DNA of 64,000 nucleotides from Reticulitermes speratus (GCA_021186555.1 JAJKFL010000007.1:28012677-28076676), one strand, 5' to 3'; shown: positions 34,216 through 46,155, counted from the stretch's first letter. A program made the numbers and translations. Notes: generated by a model from the sequence alone, not told the origin.

Positions 34216-35163
34216 CACAACGTGACGTAAAATGCTCATTCGGTCTGGGACGTGTCTAAGAATAAGATGTGCTTAGACACAGGGACAGCCATTTCATTGT
34301 TCGAATAATTCACAACAAAACACACATACGAGACGATGTGGTTGACCCTGTAGGCGTGTGTAACATTCTTACTGAAAAATGCATTTTATGTACTTATATA
34401 GCGGCTTTACATTCGGATAAAGAAAACCTGTAGCTCAATCCGCTGTATTAAAATAACACAGATCAGAGAGAGGAAGGAAGGAAGGGGGAAAATAGGAAAA
34501 GCTTACCGGAAACGAAGACGAGGATATAAAAACACGAAAGAAATTATACCCTGTGAATTTCAACGTAAAGTTTAGCACTAATAATGAATAATGTCACTAA
34601 AATCAACCAAGGCTTAATTAGTAATCGTAAATTCCATTTCCATAAGATTGCTTACAGAGTTCTTGTGTTCTTTCCCTTCTGCGAAATCCAAAAATGAGCC
34701 AACAGTAAAAAAAAAAACTGTTCAGAGGAAGAGGAGGCTAAATATTCGTTCATCATTTGTCACCGAGTGAAGACTGCTGGGTAATAACAGTGCCTTAGGG
34801 CGCGGGACACAGCTGTGAGGAGCATACGACACGGCTTTTTAATTCGGTTATATCCGGAGTAGCTCTCTTGTGCTACACATCGAAAAGACTTCTAAAAATC
34901 ATCTTTCCTTCTTAGACTGCAAGAAGATTCTGTGGAAAACAGCCACAGTCTTGATAGCAACACTGACATAACTACCAGACAAACTACAGCGCGCAAAAGC
35001 TAAAATATTTAGGAAAGGAATTAAATATTCTTGTTTTAACTAATTTTAATCGTTTTATTTTTATTTCATTATTGGGAATAATATTGTATTAATGGATATT
35101 GTACACATTAGACATGAAGGAGAGGCCTCTACCTAGCAGTTCCTTTTATGCAATTGTCAGTCA
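34216..35163. other. No gene recognised
   Basis: Unassigned sequence, AT-rich towards its right end. Confidence 0.4.
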
Positions 35164-35207
35164 ACTACATGAAGATGGCAAGAAGATGGGCCGAAACATG
35201 TCGTAGT
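35164..35207 (+). ncRNA. Solo hammerhead-like motif with C3 changed
   Basis: Stem I ACTAC pairs with GTAGT after the cleavage triplet GTC; core ATGAAGA (consensus CTGANGA, so C3 is A), stem II GGC...GCC, GAAA and CATGTC. The complementary stem I on both sides of the core supports true ancestry. The C3 change would be expected to impair catalysis. Confidence 0.6.
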
Positions 35208-36235
35208 GAATAAAATAGTTTAAAATATATGGTTGAAGTTGTTTTATTCGGAACTGATTAATTTGGTAAGTACCAGAATTTGCAGTATCATTGGAGTTAT
35301 GTCATTAAATATGCTACAAGAAGATTATTTAATTTCTTATGTTATTTATAGACGTTGTATCAACTGAATCAATTAATCGAGGGTCGAATTAAATTTAACT
35401 AACCTTTGAATTGCAAGAAAGTAAGAATTTGCATATGTCACTTGCCGTGTTAATATTCCTTCTCAAAATCTGCGTGTCTTAATTGATTTCTTGTTTGCTT
35501 AGTGAGCAACGCTCTACCAAGTACCTCAGTTATATACCGTTAAAATGAAATGGTAAAATAATGAAGAATGCTGTACAGGTAAGTATCAGGAAGGTGTGGG
35601 GTTTTAGTCTATCACATTTACATAAAACAGCAGCACACGCTCATAACAACTTACAATCAAATTATAAAATTTATCTTGATGAAGACATAGTTCACTTTTG
35701 CCCTCATGCTCGTGTCGTATTCTTCCCCCCTCTCTCTTTTCGTTCATCCACTTGATTCCACTTCCCCAAGAGGAAATGTCACCAAACGTCAAGAAAAAAT
35801 ACATTACCGCAAAATACCGTCATATTGTAGACAATAAGAAAAGAAAATAAAACATTATAGGGAGAATAAAATAAAAAATGGCAAGATAAGTAAGGGCTTG
35901 TCACCCCTTGTAGTTTACAGAAGGTACGGAACCGAACAAACCCTTCAGACAAGCAGTTAAGTCGGAATGACAAATAGACTCTACACTTGTGGAATACGAG
36001 TAAAGGTTAAGTTCCTGTAGCAGCTACCAAATGTCATATAATGAAACACGCCCAATTAGCATTTCACATCTGTCCCTTCCAGACCCAAAGTAATCACGAA
36101 GAAGTATCCCCTTAGGACGTAATGGTTTCGTGGATAGTTGGCAGAGTAACACTACAGAGATTACGTAAGTAACATTGGACTAAATTTGGCCATCCTCGCT
36201 TCAAAAACTTCTTTTCACTTTATGATACAAAATTT
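35208..36235. other. No gene recognised
   Basis: Unassigned; overlapping short frames on both strands at 35561-35973. Confidence 0.4.
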
Positions 36236-36420
36236 ATGACACAATAACCAACAAAATGTACTATTTTGCAATATACAATTTTTACAATTGAAACATATTC
36301 TCTAAGAATCAGCATCAAGGATAAAACATCAATTAAATATGTATAAAACATCACTTTTAATATTTTAATTGTAAAATTGTATATTACAATATTGTGCATT
36401 TTGTTGGTTGTTGTATCATG
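36236..36420. mobile_element. Foldback element of unknown class
   Basis: Imperfect inverted arms of about 60 bp (36236-36297 and 36360-36420) with ACCAACAAAATG and AATATACAATTTT as shared words, around a 62-bp AT-rich centre. No clear duplication. It differs from the mariner and hammerhead families. Confidence 0.65.
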
Positions 36421-36530
36421 AATTGTCATTTAATGCAAGGAAATAAATACCATAAAACTCTTTTCATACTTTTGTAGTCACTATTATAATTAGGGTCAAT
36501 ATAACATAAGATATTAAGGTAAGAGGTAAC

Positions 36531-36791
36531 TATTTCTTTCCCCATGGTACAACAGCCCCTAGTGGGCCACGGCCTCCTCATTATCGATGCTTCACGATCA
36601 CACTCAGACACACCGCACTCGGTAGGACTCCTCTGGACAACTGATCAGCCAGAAGCAGAGACCTCTACCTGACAAAACACAACACTTCCAACAGATAGAC
36701 ATCCATGCCCCCTGTGGGATTCGAACCCACAATCCCAGCAAGCGAGCTGCCGCAGGCCCACGTCTTAGACCGCGAGGCCACTGGGATCGGC
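36531..36791 (-). mobile_element. SINE family A
   Basis: Minus-strand copy with head GCCGATCCCAGTGGCC, B box GGGTTCGAATCCC, body (GTCAGGTAGAGGTCTCTG) and a weak tail. A 69-codon frame over it is a by-product. Confidence 0.88.
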
Positions 36792-38826
36792 AGGACATAA
36801 GTATGTTATACATTAATGTCTTGATTTAAAGTCTTCCCTTATAATTTGAATAGTTCACATAAAAACATGTTATGAATACACGGAATTTAAACTTCCTTTT
36901 CAATATTTTATTTTAAGACCAATTAACTCTAATTTTAGTAGTGATTACAATACATGGAGTTTAGAAATGTTTGCAATAATACAGTACGTATTTCACTTCA
37001 GGATGTTAGATCGTACCGAAATGAGGAATGCGTATGACCAAGTGAAAGAATTTTAACCATAATTTTCTGTGTGTGACTGAAACGTATATTAATAACATCA
37101 GACAAAAAAAGTGACACTGAAATATACAATTTAGAAGCATCAGTTGTAACAATGACTAGCTATCCACTGCTTCATTATCAACACTTTTAAATGTCCGAAA
37201 ATTATGTTTCAGGTTATGAAATTAGCCTGCAGGTAACATTTGAAATGCGAGAAACATCACGTAAGGCCGGCCCATAGACTATATTGTCGTTACGTATAAA
37301 CCTCAACGGTTTGAAGCCCAGTGGTAATTATATGTACCACATGCTGTAACATTAAAAAACTCTGCAGTTTGCACACACTTTTATGCACTTCGTGTGATTT
37401 TCAATATTAATAGCGCTATATCCTTATACAGCATTAAGGGATTTTTCTTTCTAATTGAAGAAGACTGTGTTCTCTGTAAGGTATGGAGTGTTTATATATA
37501 ATGTGAACATAAGTCAGTCTTGAAAGAGTTGATATCGAATTATTGTCCTCTGCCGCATATACACACATGACAGCCATTTAATAAAAGACATTGATTTCAT
37601 TTAAGTTTCGCAACATGTTAATTCCAGAAACTTCCTACAGAGTGCATACATGTTACTGTGAGCTCTATGGTTGGAGTTTAACAAACCTTACTCAAACCGT
37701 ATAACATTATAATACGTCATATTTCAGTAACTATAGAGTTCTTCTTAAACACACAACATGTTTATAATCCATACAGGGTTATTTTCAAATATGATTGTTG
37801 TTCTCCGTTTTCAATAAGACACACGTTACGCATAACAGCCATACTTAATAATGACAGCATTGTAAGCATCGTGTGTTGCTCCACCACACATGGATATTTC
37901 GCCAATTGAAACTGTGGTACAATGTAATTACATTGTTAACGTAACAGCAGGATTTGAACTGTAAGCGAAGGGGCGCTAGAAACCACTACCAGTCGTCAAT
38001 ATTAACTCTATAAACAATAACACATTCAAATAGGCCAGAATGTTGGCTAAACAAGATGGACGAAATTACAGAAGCTATGACTGCTATTACCACCATTTCT
38101 GTATACGGCTTTCAAAGGACAAGGAGGCTAGCAAAGGTAAAGCTATTATGTATAGTAAGAAAATTAGACATGGGTGTTGGCTGAGTACAATATAAGGCGG
38201 AGACGGTTCGTTGCTAGGAGACTGAAGTGTTTTTAACGTTTGGTATAACGCAATGGGTAAGAGAAAGAGAGAGGGAGAGAGAGAACCTGTCATCAGGATG
38301 ACTCGTGCTCAGGACCTCCCACTCCACACAATTACCATGCTCTGGTAGTAGGAGTTAAAGAGATGATACAAACTACAACAAGGATAATGATAAAGAGAAA
38401 AAGGATTAAACCCCAACTTTGAAATCTAACTAGCCAATGGGAGAAGGTTTGGCCTTGTAGTCAGTTTCATGAATTTAAAGACAGCCATGTTTAAGCTGTT
38501 TGAAATAAAGGAATGTAATTCAGATGTGAGATATGATCCGTTATATTTGTTTAATATATTTTCGTCTATCACAGTGGTCACGCAGGGTCTTTAGCTGCTC
38601 TAAAATGTAGCACTGAATTTTCCATTCTTCTGGCAAGTTTTGATAAAAGTATATCTGCAAATCGTTATGTAATCTCCTCCAGTCTACAGTCACCTCGACC
38701 CCCTTAGGCTCAAAATTCCTTCTATCCTGAACACTACCTCAGTGTGAAACACCAAGTGTCATACCTATATAAAACAACGGGCAAAATTATAGTTTTGTAT
38801 ATTTTAGTTTTATGTTTATGGATTGT
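36792..38826. other. No gene recognised
   Basis: Two kilobases of AT-rich sequence without a recognisable frame or repeat; a GA-rich patch at 38262-38283. Confidence 0.4.
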
Positions 38827-38839
38827 GAAGATTATGGAA

Positions 38840-39385
38840 GCCGATCCCAGTGGCCGTGCGGTCTAAGGAGTGGGTCTGCGGCCGCTCGCTTACTGGGATC
38901 GTGGGTTCGAATCCCACTGGGGGCATGGATGTCTGTGTTGTGTTTGTTGTAAGGACGGTAGTATGGAGCGTAAAGTGACATGAAGGACGAAAGGATTTAA
39001 ACAGTATAAAAATGGATCAAAGGGGAAAAACCCCGGACAGGCAAAAAAAAATCCCACCGGGGGCGATGGATGTTTGTGTTGTATTTGTTGTATAAGGACA
39101 GTAGTATGGAATATAAAGTGACATGAAGGACGATAGGATTTAAACAGTACAAAAATGGATTAAATGGGAAAAACCCCGGATAGAAAAAAAAAACACCGGG
39201 GGCATGGATGTCTGTCTCTTGTGAGTGTTGTGTGTTGTCAGGTAGAGGTCTCTGCGTCGGGCTGATCCCTCGTCCAGAGGAGTCCTACCGAGGGTGCTGT
39301 GTCTAAAAAGTGTGTGTTCGTGAAGCCTCGAAAAAGAGGCGGCCTAGGCCCCCAAAGGGGCTGTCGAGCCATTGAAAAAAAAAAA
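38840..39385 (+). mobile_element. Composite SINE: family A head and tail around a duplicated foreign body
   Basis: Starts as a normal family A head (GCCGATCCCAG, B box GGGTTCGAATCCC, CATGGATGTCTGTG), then switches to a different body (GTAAGGACGGTAGTATGGAG ... AAAAACCCCGGACAGG) ending in an A-run. It restarts inside the head at TCCCACCGGGGGC, repeats the second body with its A-run, restarts again at CACCGGGGGCATGG and finishes as a normal family A body and tail. A single perfect 13-bp duplication, GAAGATTATGGAA, flanks the whole (38827-38839 and 39386-39398), so it inserted as one unit. Confidence 0.9.
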
Positions 39386-39398
39386 GAAGATTATGGAA

Positions 39399-40977
39399 AA
39401 TTAATTGTTCAAAAATCTTGGAACTTATGAAATATTTTATCAACAATGAAATGCAAAACCTCACTTTAAATAACGCAAGAAATATCCAATAATTTCGTAT
39501 ATCCGTGGTCAGAGATGCAGTGCTGTGTCACGCGCAGTAACCTCACTTTTGTTCAGCCGGTCGGTGTGGATGCGTGCCACTTGTCGCCGTGAACCAAACC
39601 ACGAAAGCTAGCAATCAAAGTCCCATTTGAAACAGGCAGCAACCGCTTGTGTCTGAGTGACCGATCGCATCCATCCAACACAACTCCACTGCTTGTTAAT
39701 TACCATCCAGCTCCATTTCAACTCCATCCCCTTACCCGCCCAACCCTTCACCATCTCCTGTGCTTTCCCCTCTTTCGTTACAATATAAATGTTTGGTCAG
39801 ATGTATCAACACAAAGCTCAATTTAAATTAATTGAGTATTTTATATTTTATTTATTTGTATGTATGTTACTTGACTGGGTTGGAAAAACACTATTAACAA
39901 TGTCAGGCACACCACTAATTCATTACCGACCGATACACCGAGTTTTCAACTAATACGATCAGTTCATTATCAACTCTGTGTGTATCAAATGGCAATCAAT
40001 AAAGCATAATCAGCGAAGTTCACTGGACTGATTGGCATTTTGGTTAAAGTGACATTCATACAGGACACGAATGGTTCTAAATAATTTATGATTTAAATCA
40101 CGTATTAGTCCTGTTTTGACAACGAAGTCCTGAAGAGGGTAAGAAACGCAAAAAAATTAAGCACTCAAGTTATATAAACTTAATTCAATTATTTTTAGCC
40201 AATAACCCACAAGACCAAAAACACAAGAAGGTGTCAGTTAATAATACAGTTGAATTCCTATACTAACACATGGCACGAAACCATTGGCGTTTGAAATTCA
40301 CAACGTAAGCCAATTATAAACAAAGGAGAAAAATTATTTTAAGCAAAAAACATATAAAATAAAAACTGGCGAAAATGTCCTTTCTTCAAGCAGGTTTTTC
40401 TTTAAACAAAGAGTACAAAATAAACAAATCACCGCGTTATTATAAAGAGCTTGAAACATTTATATACTCTCTTTGTCAATTTTTTTACTTTTACTGCTGT
40501 GGTTCATCACAGTGATCGTTTTATGCATTAAACGGTTGATACGTAACAAAATTGTGGTGAACATAGACCATATAATTGTTAACACGTATTGAACAGTGGA
40601 GAATAGATTTAAAATGAAAACAGGTTATGTAAGATATCACCTAGGCTAAAAAATTAAAAAAAAAGGACAACACAGCACAGATATTTTTAACACATGAGAA
40701 TACTAAAAATTTCACAGTTACGGAACAACTGATGAGTGTTTAATGTGTAAGTAAACCACACAGAAAATTTACATGTCATATGGTTGGAATATTTATAGGG
40801 AGCAGGATAGAACATTGCAAATGTGTGAGAAAATTATTAAGGACTTCCATAGAGCAGAGTATTTATTTGAAGCTCAAACTGTATCAACTAGTGGAGAAAT
40901 TCTCTGCCTTCTATGAAACGTTGTATTTCATAATATATTCATAGCATTTCGCAAACTGAAGGCCATATACAAGGTAT
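39399..40977. other. No gene recognised
   Basis: AT-rich, unassigned. C/T-rich patch at about 39690-39780. Confidence 0.4.
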
Positions 40978-41049
40978 ACATAAAAGAATGGTGCGGTTTC
41001 AATAGTTTTCACTATTGAAACCGCACCATTCTTTTGTGTATACCCTGTA
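40978..41049. mobile_element. 72-bp palindromic MITE of mariner family M1
   Basis: TACAAGGTATACATAAAAGA and its mirror meet around AATAGTTTTCACTATT. Shortest M1 derivative here, almost a perfect hairpin. Confidence 0.85.
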
Positions 41050-41796
41050 TATAACATTTCCCACACTCGCTAACACCTTTTATGGTGAGAGATTACTAGC
41101 CTCCCACCCAAATTGCAAGTTGGCGATGCTGTTACATAAGCAATAAAATATAGCTGTATTAATACGTATTTGGGATGATAGAAATATCTTTAAATTGCAT
41201 GGAAATAAATAAAATTATAATGTTATGTAGTTATAGCAGTGCTAGATGGACACTGCTAAAGTTTCAAGCCTTTTGGGTTGTTATTACATATTTACAGTTG
41301 AAGAGCTACGGACATATTCTTGGACTGCTTCACCCTGAACATGAAGGCGTAAAGGTCATTCGAAACGTCGGTGTACACAAATTAATTCCCACCTCCTAGA
41401 AAACACAGTGCTTTCCATTATAAATTCCAATTGAACTGCTTAGGGCAGTAACTGCTCTTTAGTATGTGAGAATCCCTCGGAACATATTATCACGTTCTGT
41501 CGATAAAATGGAGGACATTTTTAATATCCAAGTAGGTGGTAAATAAGGTAACCTTTGTGCTTTAAAGGCTTAGGTAAATATGTTGATAAAGAAATAAAAT
41601 CACGTTAATTAAGTGAAAGTTTCTATCACACGCAGCAAGGGAAAGTGATTTAAAATCAGTGAACCTACAGATCAAGTTCAGATAACATTAGTCTTTATTA
41701 TAACAAAAAAAAATGAAAGTTCTTCAGATCATCCGAAGGTTATCGTAAAAAATGTAAGTAATTTACGAGAGGCTAACAAGAGAAATTAAATCTCAA
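41050..41796. other. No gene recognised
   Basis: A string GAAACGTCGGTGTACAC at about 41360 resembles the 150-bp array's GAAACGTCGGCGTA, but no partner core is visible. Otherwise unassigned. Confidence 0.35.
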
Positions 41797-41858
41797 CCAA
41801 TCATATTAATTCTATACATAAACCAACAAATATTGCATTTTTTTATATATGTATTGTC

Positions 41859-41903
41859 AACCCTACATATGTTTCGGCTGTGCTTTAGCCATCATCAGGG
41901 GTT
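41859..41903 (-). ncRNA. Type I hammerhead ribozyme, left arm
   Basis: Same sequence as the right-arm motif, on the minus strand: AAACCC, CTGATGA, stem II GGCT...AGCC, GAAA, CATATGTA, GGGTT. The core is intact. Confidence 0.82.
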
Positions 41904-42437
41904 TCTCTTGAAGTATCCACTAACTGTATCTCTCACTACATTGTCTTTGATTTGTATTAGGTTACTTAATATCTACGCACTATGCATTGTCTCACTATCC
42001 AGGTCCTATACATTGTTCACTATGTACACAGATGCACTTATGTTTGTGGTTTATTGCACGTTTTCAGTTTGACGTTGCTTGGTCAGTTTTAGAACATGTA
42101 AAGTGTGGTCTCGTCTAGAACATATCTGTAGCTTTCGGTGTTTTTCCGGTCCTTTTCTTTAGTTGTATGTAGATTGTCCGCCAAAAAAAACCCGGAAAAA
42201 CACCGAAAGCTACAGATATGTTCTAGACGAGACCACACTTTACATGTTCTAAAACTGACCAAGCAACGTCAAACTGAAAACGTGCAATAAACCACAAACA
42301 TAAGTGCATCTGTGTACATAGTGAACAATGTATAGGACCTGGATAGTGAGACAATGCATAGTGCCTAGATATTAAGAAACCTAATACAAATCAAAGACAA
42401 TGCAGTGAGAGATACAGTTAGTGGACACTTCAAGAGA

Positions 42438-42483
42438 AACCCCTGATGATGGCTAAAGCACAGCCGAAACATATGTAGGGTTG
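42438..42483 (+). ncRNA. Type I hammerhead ribozyme, right arm
   Basis: Stem I AACCC pairs with GGGTT; core CTGATGA; stem II GGCT-loop-AGCC; GAAA; stem III from the self-complementary ACATATGT; cleavage predicted after GTA, just before GGGTT. Every invariant core position fits the consensus. The very short stem III is typical of hammerheads in Penelope-like elements and suggests that dimer formation may help activity. Confidence 0.85.
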
Positions 42484-42579
42484 ACAATACATATATAAAA
42501 AAAGTGCAATATTTGTTGGTTTATGTATAGAATTATCTCAAACATGCACGGTATGTACAACTTTAAAGCAATCATATTA

Positions 42580-43512
42580 GTCTGCACAATTCAAAGTACG
42601 TTACACCAAGTCCTTGTATAATTCTTTCTGAAAGAGCCTTACGTAATTTGCTGTAGGAAAATGACACTGTAAAATAATGACACTGAAATTACAATAAACT
42701 AATGTTGTTAGTATTTACTGAAAAACTTTACGTTTATTTATTTATGCTCTGACACTTCCAACATCGACAATACCAATCCTCCCATTGGACAGGATTGCAA
42801 GCCAATTCTATCCACTTCACTGTCACATTTCTGTATTTCCCCACATCAATCTTAATGTCTTCCCTTTTCCTTCTTGGTCTTCTACGTAACCATATTCTGA
42901 GAACTATTCTTATCAAAATTCTGTATATATATTTTTTTTTTAATCTTATACATTTCCTTACCAAGGCACAAGGCGTTACGTCTTAAATAGTACTGAAAAA
43001 TGTCGAATAAACTTCGCAGACAATAGATAAGGAATTGTTCTACAGTTTTATACAGTTAGGTGCGTGACTAAGTACTTTTAATTCATGAAACGTAAGAATA
43101 AATTTCTACAGGATATAGAAAAGTTACTTCGACGGTAGGTGAAATGGGAGGATACTATTAAAATGAATCGTAGGAAAAAAACTTGGAATTGATTAAGGAT
43201 TATATCCTGCAATTAACATTGAAATTTACATTACTGAACTACAGGAAGCTCAGTAAGTTAATAGTTACGTGTTTACTACCAAGTTCAGTAATATAACTCA
43301 CTATCTTCTGCCTAATTGTTTACGTTCTAATGCGCCCAAGAATTAGATATGTATTGTTGTTAATTGAATGGATAAAAGGGCCTTACACTGTCACACGTGT
43401 TTTATAGATCTGTGTCTAATTGTGTATTGTAACCAACAGCGCCTTTTTTATCATCATCATTTCGTCCAAAGCTATGCCCTTACACGTGGAATACCAGAAG
43501 TACACGTGATGT
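42580..43512. other. No gene recognised
   Basis: Unassigned AT-rich sequence; overlapping short frames on both strands. Confidence 0.4.
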
Positions 43513-43519
43513 TTACCCC

Positions 43520-43735
43520 TGTTCGCGCCATGAAGGGATACGCCGAGTGGAGTAATAGCTCCATTCATTTTCAACCTCGGAATTAGAAGCAGATGTGTGG
43601 GTAACTTCACACTTCGGCCGTTTTACCCCCGGGAGGGAACCCCGGTACGCCGGTACGCATTGAACGGGAGGCTGGGTGGGACATTCCATGTCGGGAATTG
43701 AAACATAGCTCACCGGAAGCCCAGCCAGTATCTCG
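43520..43735 (-). mobile_element. SINE family C fragment
   Basis: Minus strand: TCCCACCCAGCCTCCC, GGTTCCCTCCCGGGGGTAAA and GAAAATGAATGGAGCTATTA match the family C body and 3' end. The head is decayed (ATTCCCGACATGG). Confidence 0.7.
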
Positions 43736-43785
43736 AATGTCCGTCAGACGCATAAATAATTTAATTTCAGGTAACACATTACTGA

Positions 43786-44046
43786 GCCGATCCCAGTGGC
43801 CGTGCGGTCTAAGGCGTGGGTCTTCGGCCGCTCGCTTACTAGAATCGTGGGTTCGAATCCCACCGGAGGCATGGATGTCTGTCTGTTGTGAGTGTTGTGT
43901 GTTGTCAGGTAGAGGTCTCTGTGACGGGCTGATCCCTCGTCCAGAGGAGTCCTACCGAGTGTGGCGTGCCTGAGTGTGTGATCGTGAAGCCTCGACGAAA
44001 CGAGGAGGCCCAGGCCCATATAGGGCTGTCGAGCCATAGGAAAAAA
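43786..44046 (+). mobile_element. SINE family A, full length
   Basis: Complete plus-strand copy with A box region GTGGCCGTGCGGTCTAAGG, B box GGGTTCGAATCCC and an A8 tail. A perfect 13-bp duplication, AACACATTACTGA, is at 43773-43785 and 44047-44059. One of the best-preserved copies, thus probably recent. Confidence 0.96.
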
Positions 44047-44059
44047 AACACATTACTGA

Positions 44060-44637
44060 AACACGTGCACATACCCCTGAAACACGTGAGCAGAATGGAA
44101 GGCTATGGAACTAACATCAAGACATTTCGGAACTCAACCCGTAGGGAGTACATTGTAGGCCACTTGTTCAGCCAGACACAAGACACACTGCTGTCAGCGG
44201 CTGTCACACTGCTGTCCACATATTGTACTTAATCAAGGAATGATGTTCTGGGCGCAGGAGTCGACAGGGTTCGCACCGGGTGCACATAAATGAAGTTCTC
44301 CAGATATAAACAGAATAACTGAGTTTGAAATTCGGTTTAGCTCAAATTTTTGCATTGAAATATAATGACACATGATCTGCACAGGTTACTTACTGACGAT
44401 TCACTTATAGCTAATGCAAAATAATGAAAGAGTTGACAAATGACCGCGTCCTATTTCGAACTTGTACTACAGAATTTGTCGTAGGATTTGAGGAAATTTA
44501 TAGACATAGTAGATCGAAATCGCGCGTAGTAATTTGTTGAGTACCTGGAACCGTACACTACTTTTCTTGGCCACAGAACACTTCCAGCATCTCAGAGAAA
44601 GATTCTATGCGAAAGTACGCTAAAATAGCCTTGATAT
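44060..44637. other. No gene recognised
   Basis: Unassigned stretch before the 150-bp array. Confidence 0.4.
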
Positions 44638-45385
44638 CAGGCTTCCGCCGCGATGTTGATGAGATCTGCGCTCTTCTGGGATATTACGCCGACGTTTCGG
44701 GACAACATATCAGTCCCATCTTCACGGGTCAAGAGTCCGAGTAGGAAAGGAAAGTAGCCTCCCCATAGAGGTGTACTAACCTTTATTTCAGGCTTCCGCC
44801 ACGATGTTGATGAGATCTGCGCTCTTCTGGGATATTACGCCGACGTTTCGGGAAAACATATCGGTCCCATCTTCACGGGTCAAGAGTCTGAGTAGGAAAG
44901 GAAAGTAGCCTCCCCATAGAGGTGTACTAACCTTTATTTCAGCTTCCGCCACGATGTTGATGAGATCTGCGCTCTTCTGGGATATTACGCCGACGTTTCG
45001 GGAAAACATATCGGTCCCATCTTCACGGGTCAAGAGTCTGAGTAGGAAAGGAAAGTAGCCTCCCCATAGAGGTGTACTAACCTTTATTCAGGCTTCCGCC
45101 ACGATGTTGATGAGATCTGCGCTCTTCTGGGATATTACGCCGACGTTTCGGGAAAACATATCGGTCCCATCTTCACGGGTCAAGAGTCCGAGTAGGAAAG
45201 GAAAGTAGCCTCCCCATAGAGGTGTACTAACCTTTATTTCAGGCTTCTGCCACGATTTTGATGAGATCTGCGCTCTTCTGGGATATTACGCGGCGTCGTG
45301 TGGCAATTGTTTACCGACGTTTCGGGACAACGTATCGGACTCATCTTCAAGAAGGCTTCCTCCCACCTTCACATTCACAGTGAAG
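44638..45385. repeat. 150-bp tandem array with hammerhead-like cores
   Basis: Starts of GGCTTCCGCC (or variants) at 44640, 44791, 44941, 45091 and 45242 give a 150-151 bp period; four full units and a variant partial one. On the minus strand each unit reads GTGAAGA, stem II GGGAC...GTCCC (TTCCC in some units), GAAA, then CGTCGGCGTA, where CG-TCGG-CG makes a neat stem III ending in GTA. The core has G instead of C at position 3 in the regular units, and stem I is not evident. The last unit has an extra 30 bp (GTCGTGTGGCAATTGTTTAC) inside and TTGAAGA. The inverted element at 20.8 kb is a relative. Confidence 0.85.
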
Positions 45386-45909
45386 GTTATAATACAAGAG
45401 TATGAGCGATGTTATGGCATTAGACTGCAGGACAGAAGGCTGACTGAACTGGCTCACGATTGTGTCGATATATTTTGCTATTCGCGTTGTGCTATCTACT
45501 GGTTCTGCTATCACACAATCAGTTTTCGGTTGTTACCAGATCGATAGGCTTCCTCCGACTGCACATGCAACAGGCCGTATGATCAGGTGGAGAACAGGCC
45601 TGAATAAATTATATAAATTTCGATGCCAGCCAGTACGATTGGTTATGCATAAAATAAAGATGATATGATTTACGTCAGTCTTTAAAGTTACTTGCTGTGG
45701 GGTGACTTCGGTCAGGTTTCGCTTGCTGGTAGAGACAGAGACTATTGTCTTCGCCAATCCAGGAAGTAGTCAGAGTTACACGCAACGTTTGAAATGTGAA
45801 GCTTACGTCTAAGTGATGCCGTAAGTAAAAAAAAAGAAATACCTAGAGCTCTAAAATATTCTTTACATTTCTTGGAGGTTAGTTACTGGCATAAAGGTTT
45901 GCAATTCAT
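45386..45909. other. No gene recognised
   Basis: Unassigned; overlapping frames on both strands. Confidence 0.4.
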
Positions 45910-46155
45910 GAAGGTATAGAGAGGAATGTAGGTATATCTCCACCTATTTTTAACCTTCGCATTAAATGGAATTGTGTTGTCAGATTTTTTCCGGCCAGCT
46001 TTACCTTTGGGGAGGATTCTCCGGTGCAGATTAAATAGGATTTTTGAGCGCCATAACCGGTCTGGGTATTGCGGGAGGGAAACATTTCTTTCCGGGAATC
46101 GAACCACGATTCCTCGGTCGTCCAACTCATAGCCTGGTCATTACACCATATGAGG
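45910..46155 (-). mobile_element. SINE family C, diverged
   Basis: Minus strand: B box GTGGTTCGATTCCCGG, then AGACCGGTTATGG, TTTAATCTGCACCGGAG, CCAAAGGTAAAGCTGGCCGG and a 3' end with GGAGATATACCTACATTCC. The head is still recognisable (CATATGGTGTAATGACC). Confidence 0.75.

Larger units (their letters stand above)
41808..42568. mobile_element. Large palindromic element with a hammerhead motif at each end
   Basis: Arms 41808-42149 and 42192-42534 are nearly perfect inverted copies of about 342 bp around a 42-bp centre. A further 34 bp (42535-42568, containing ATGCACGGT) extends the right side. An 11-bp direct repeat, CAATCATATTA, lies at 41797-41807 and 42569-42579, giving the insertion boundaries. 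Each arm holds one complete hammerhead near its outer end, pointing outward. No protein is encoded. The frame at 41833-42072 and others are accidents of the arm. Confidence 0.85.

Noticed and set aside
43786-44232. Coding frames over SINE A copies
   Set aside because: The same peptides recur at every family A copy in either strand, as expected from repeat sequence, and all are tied to the tRNA-like head and body.
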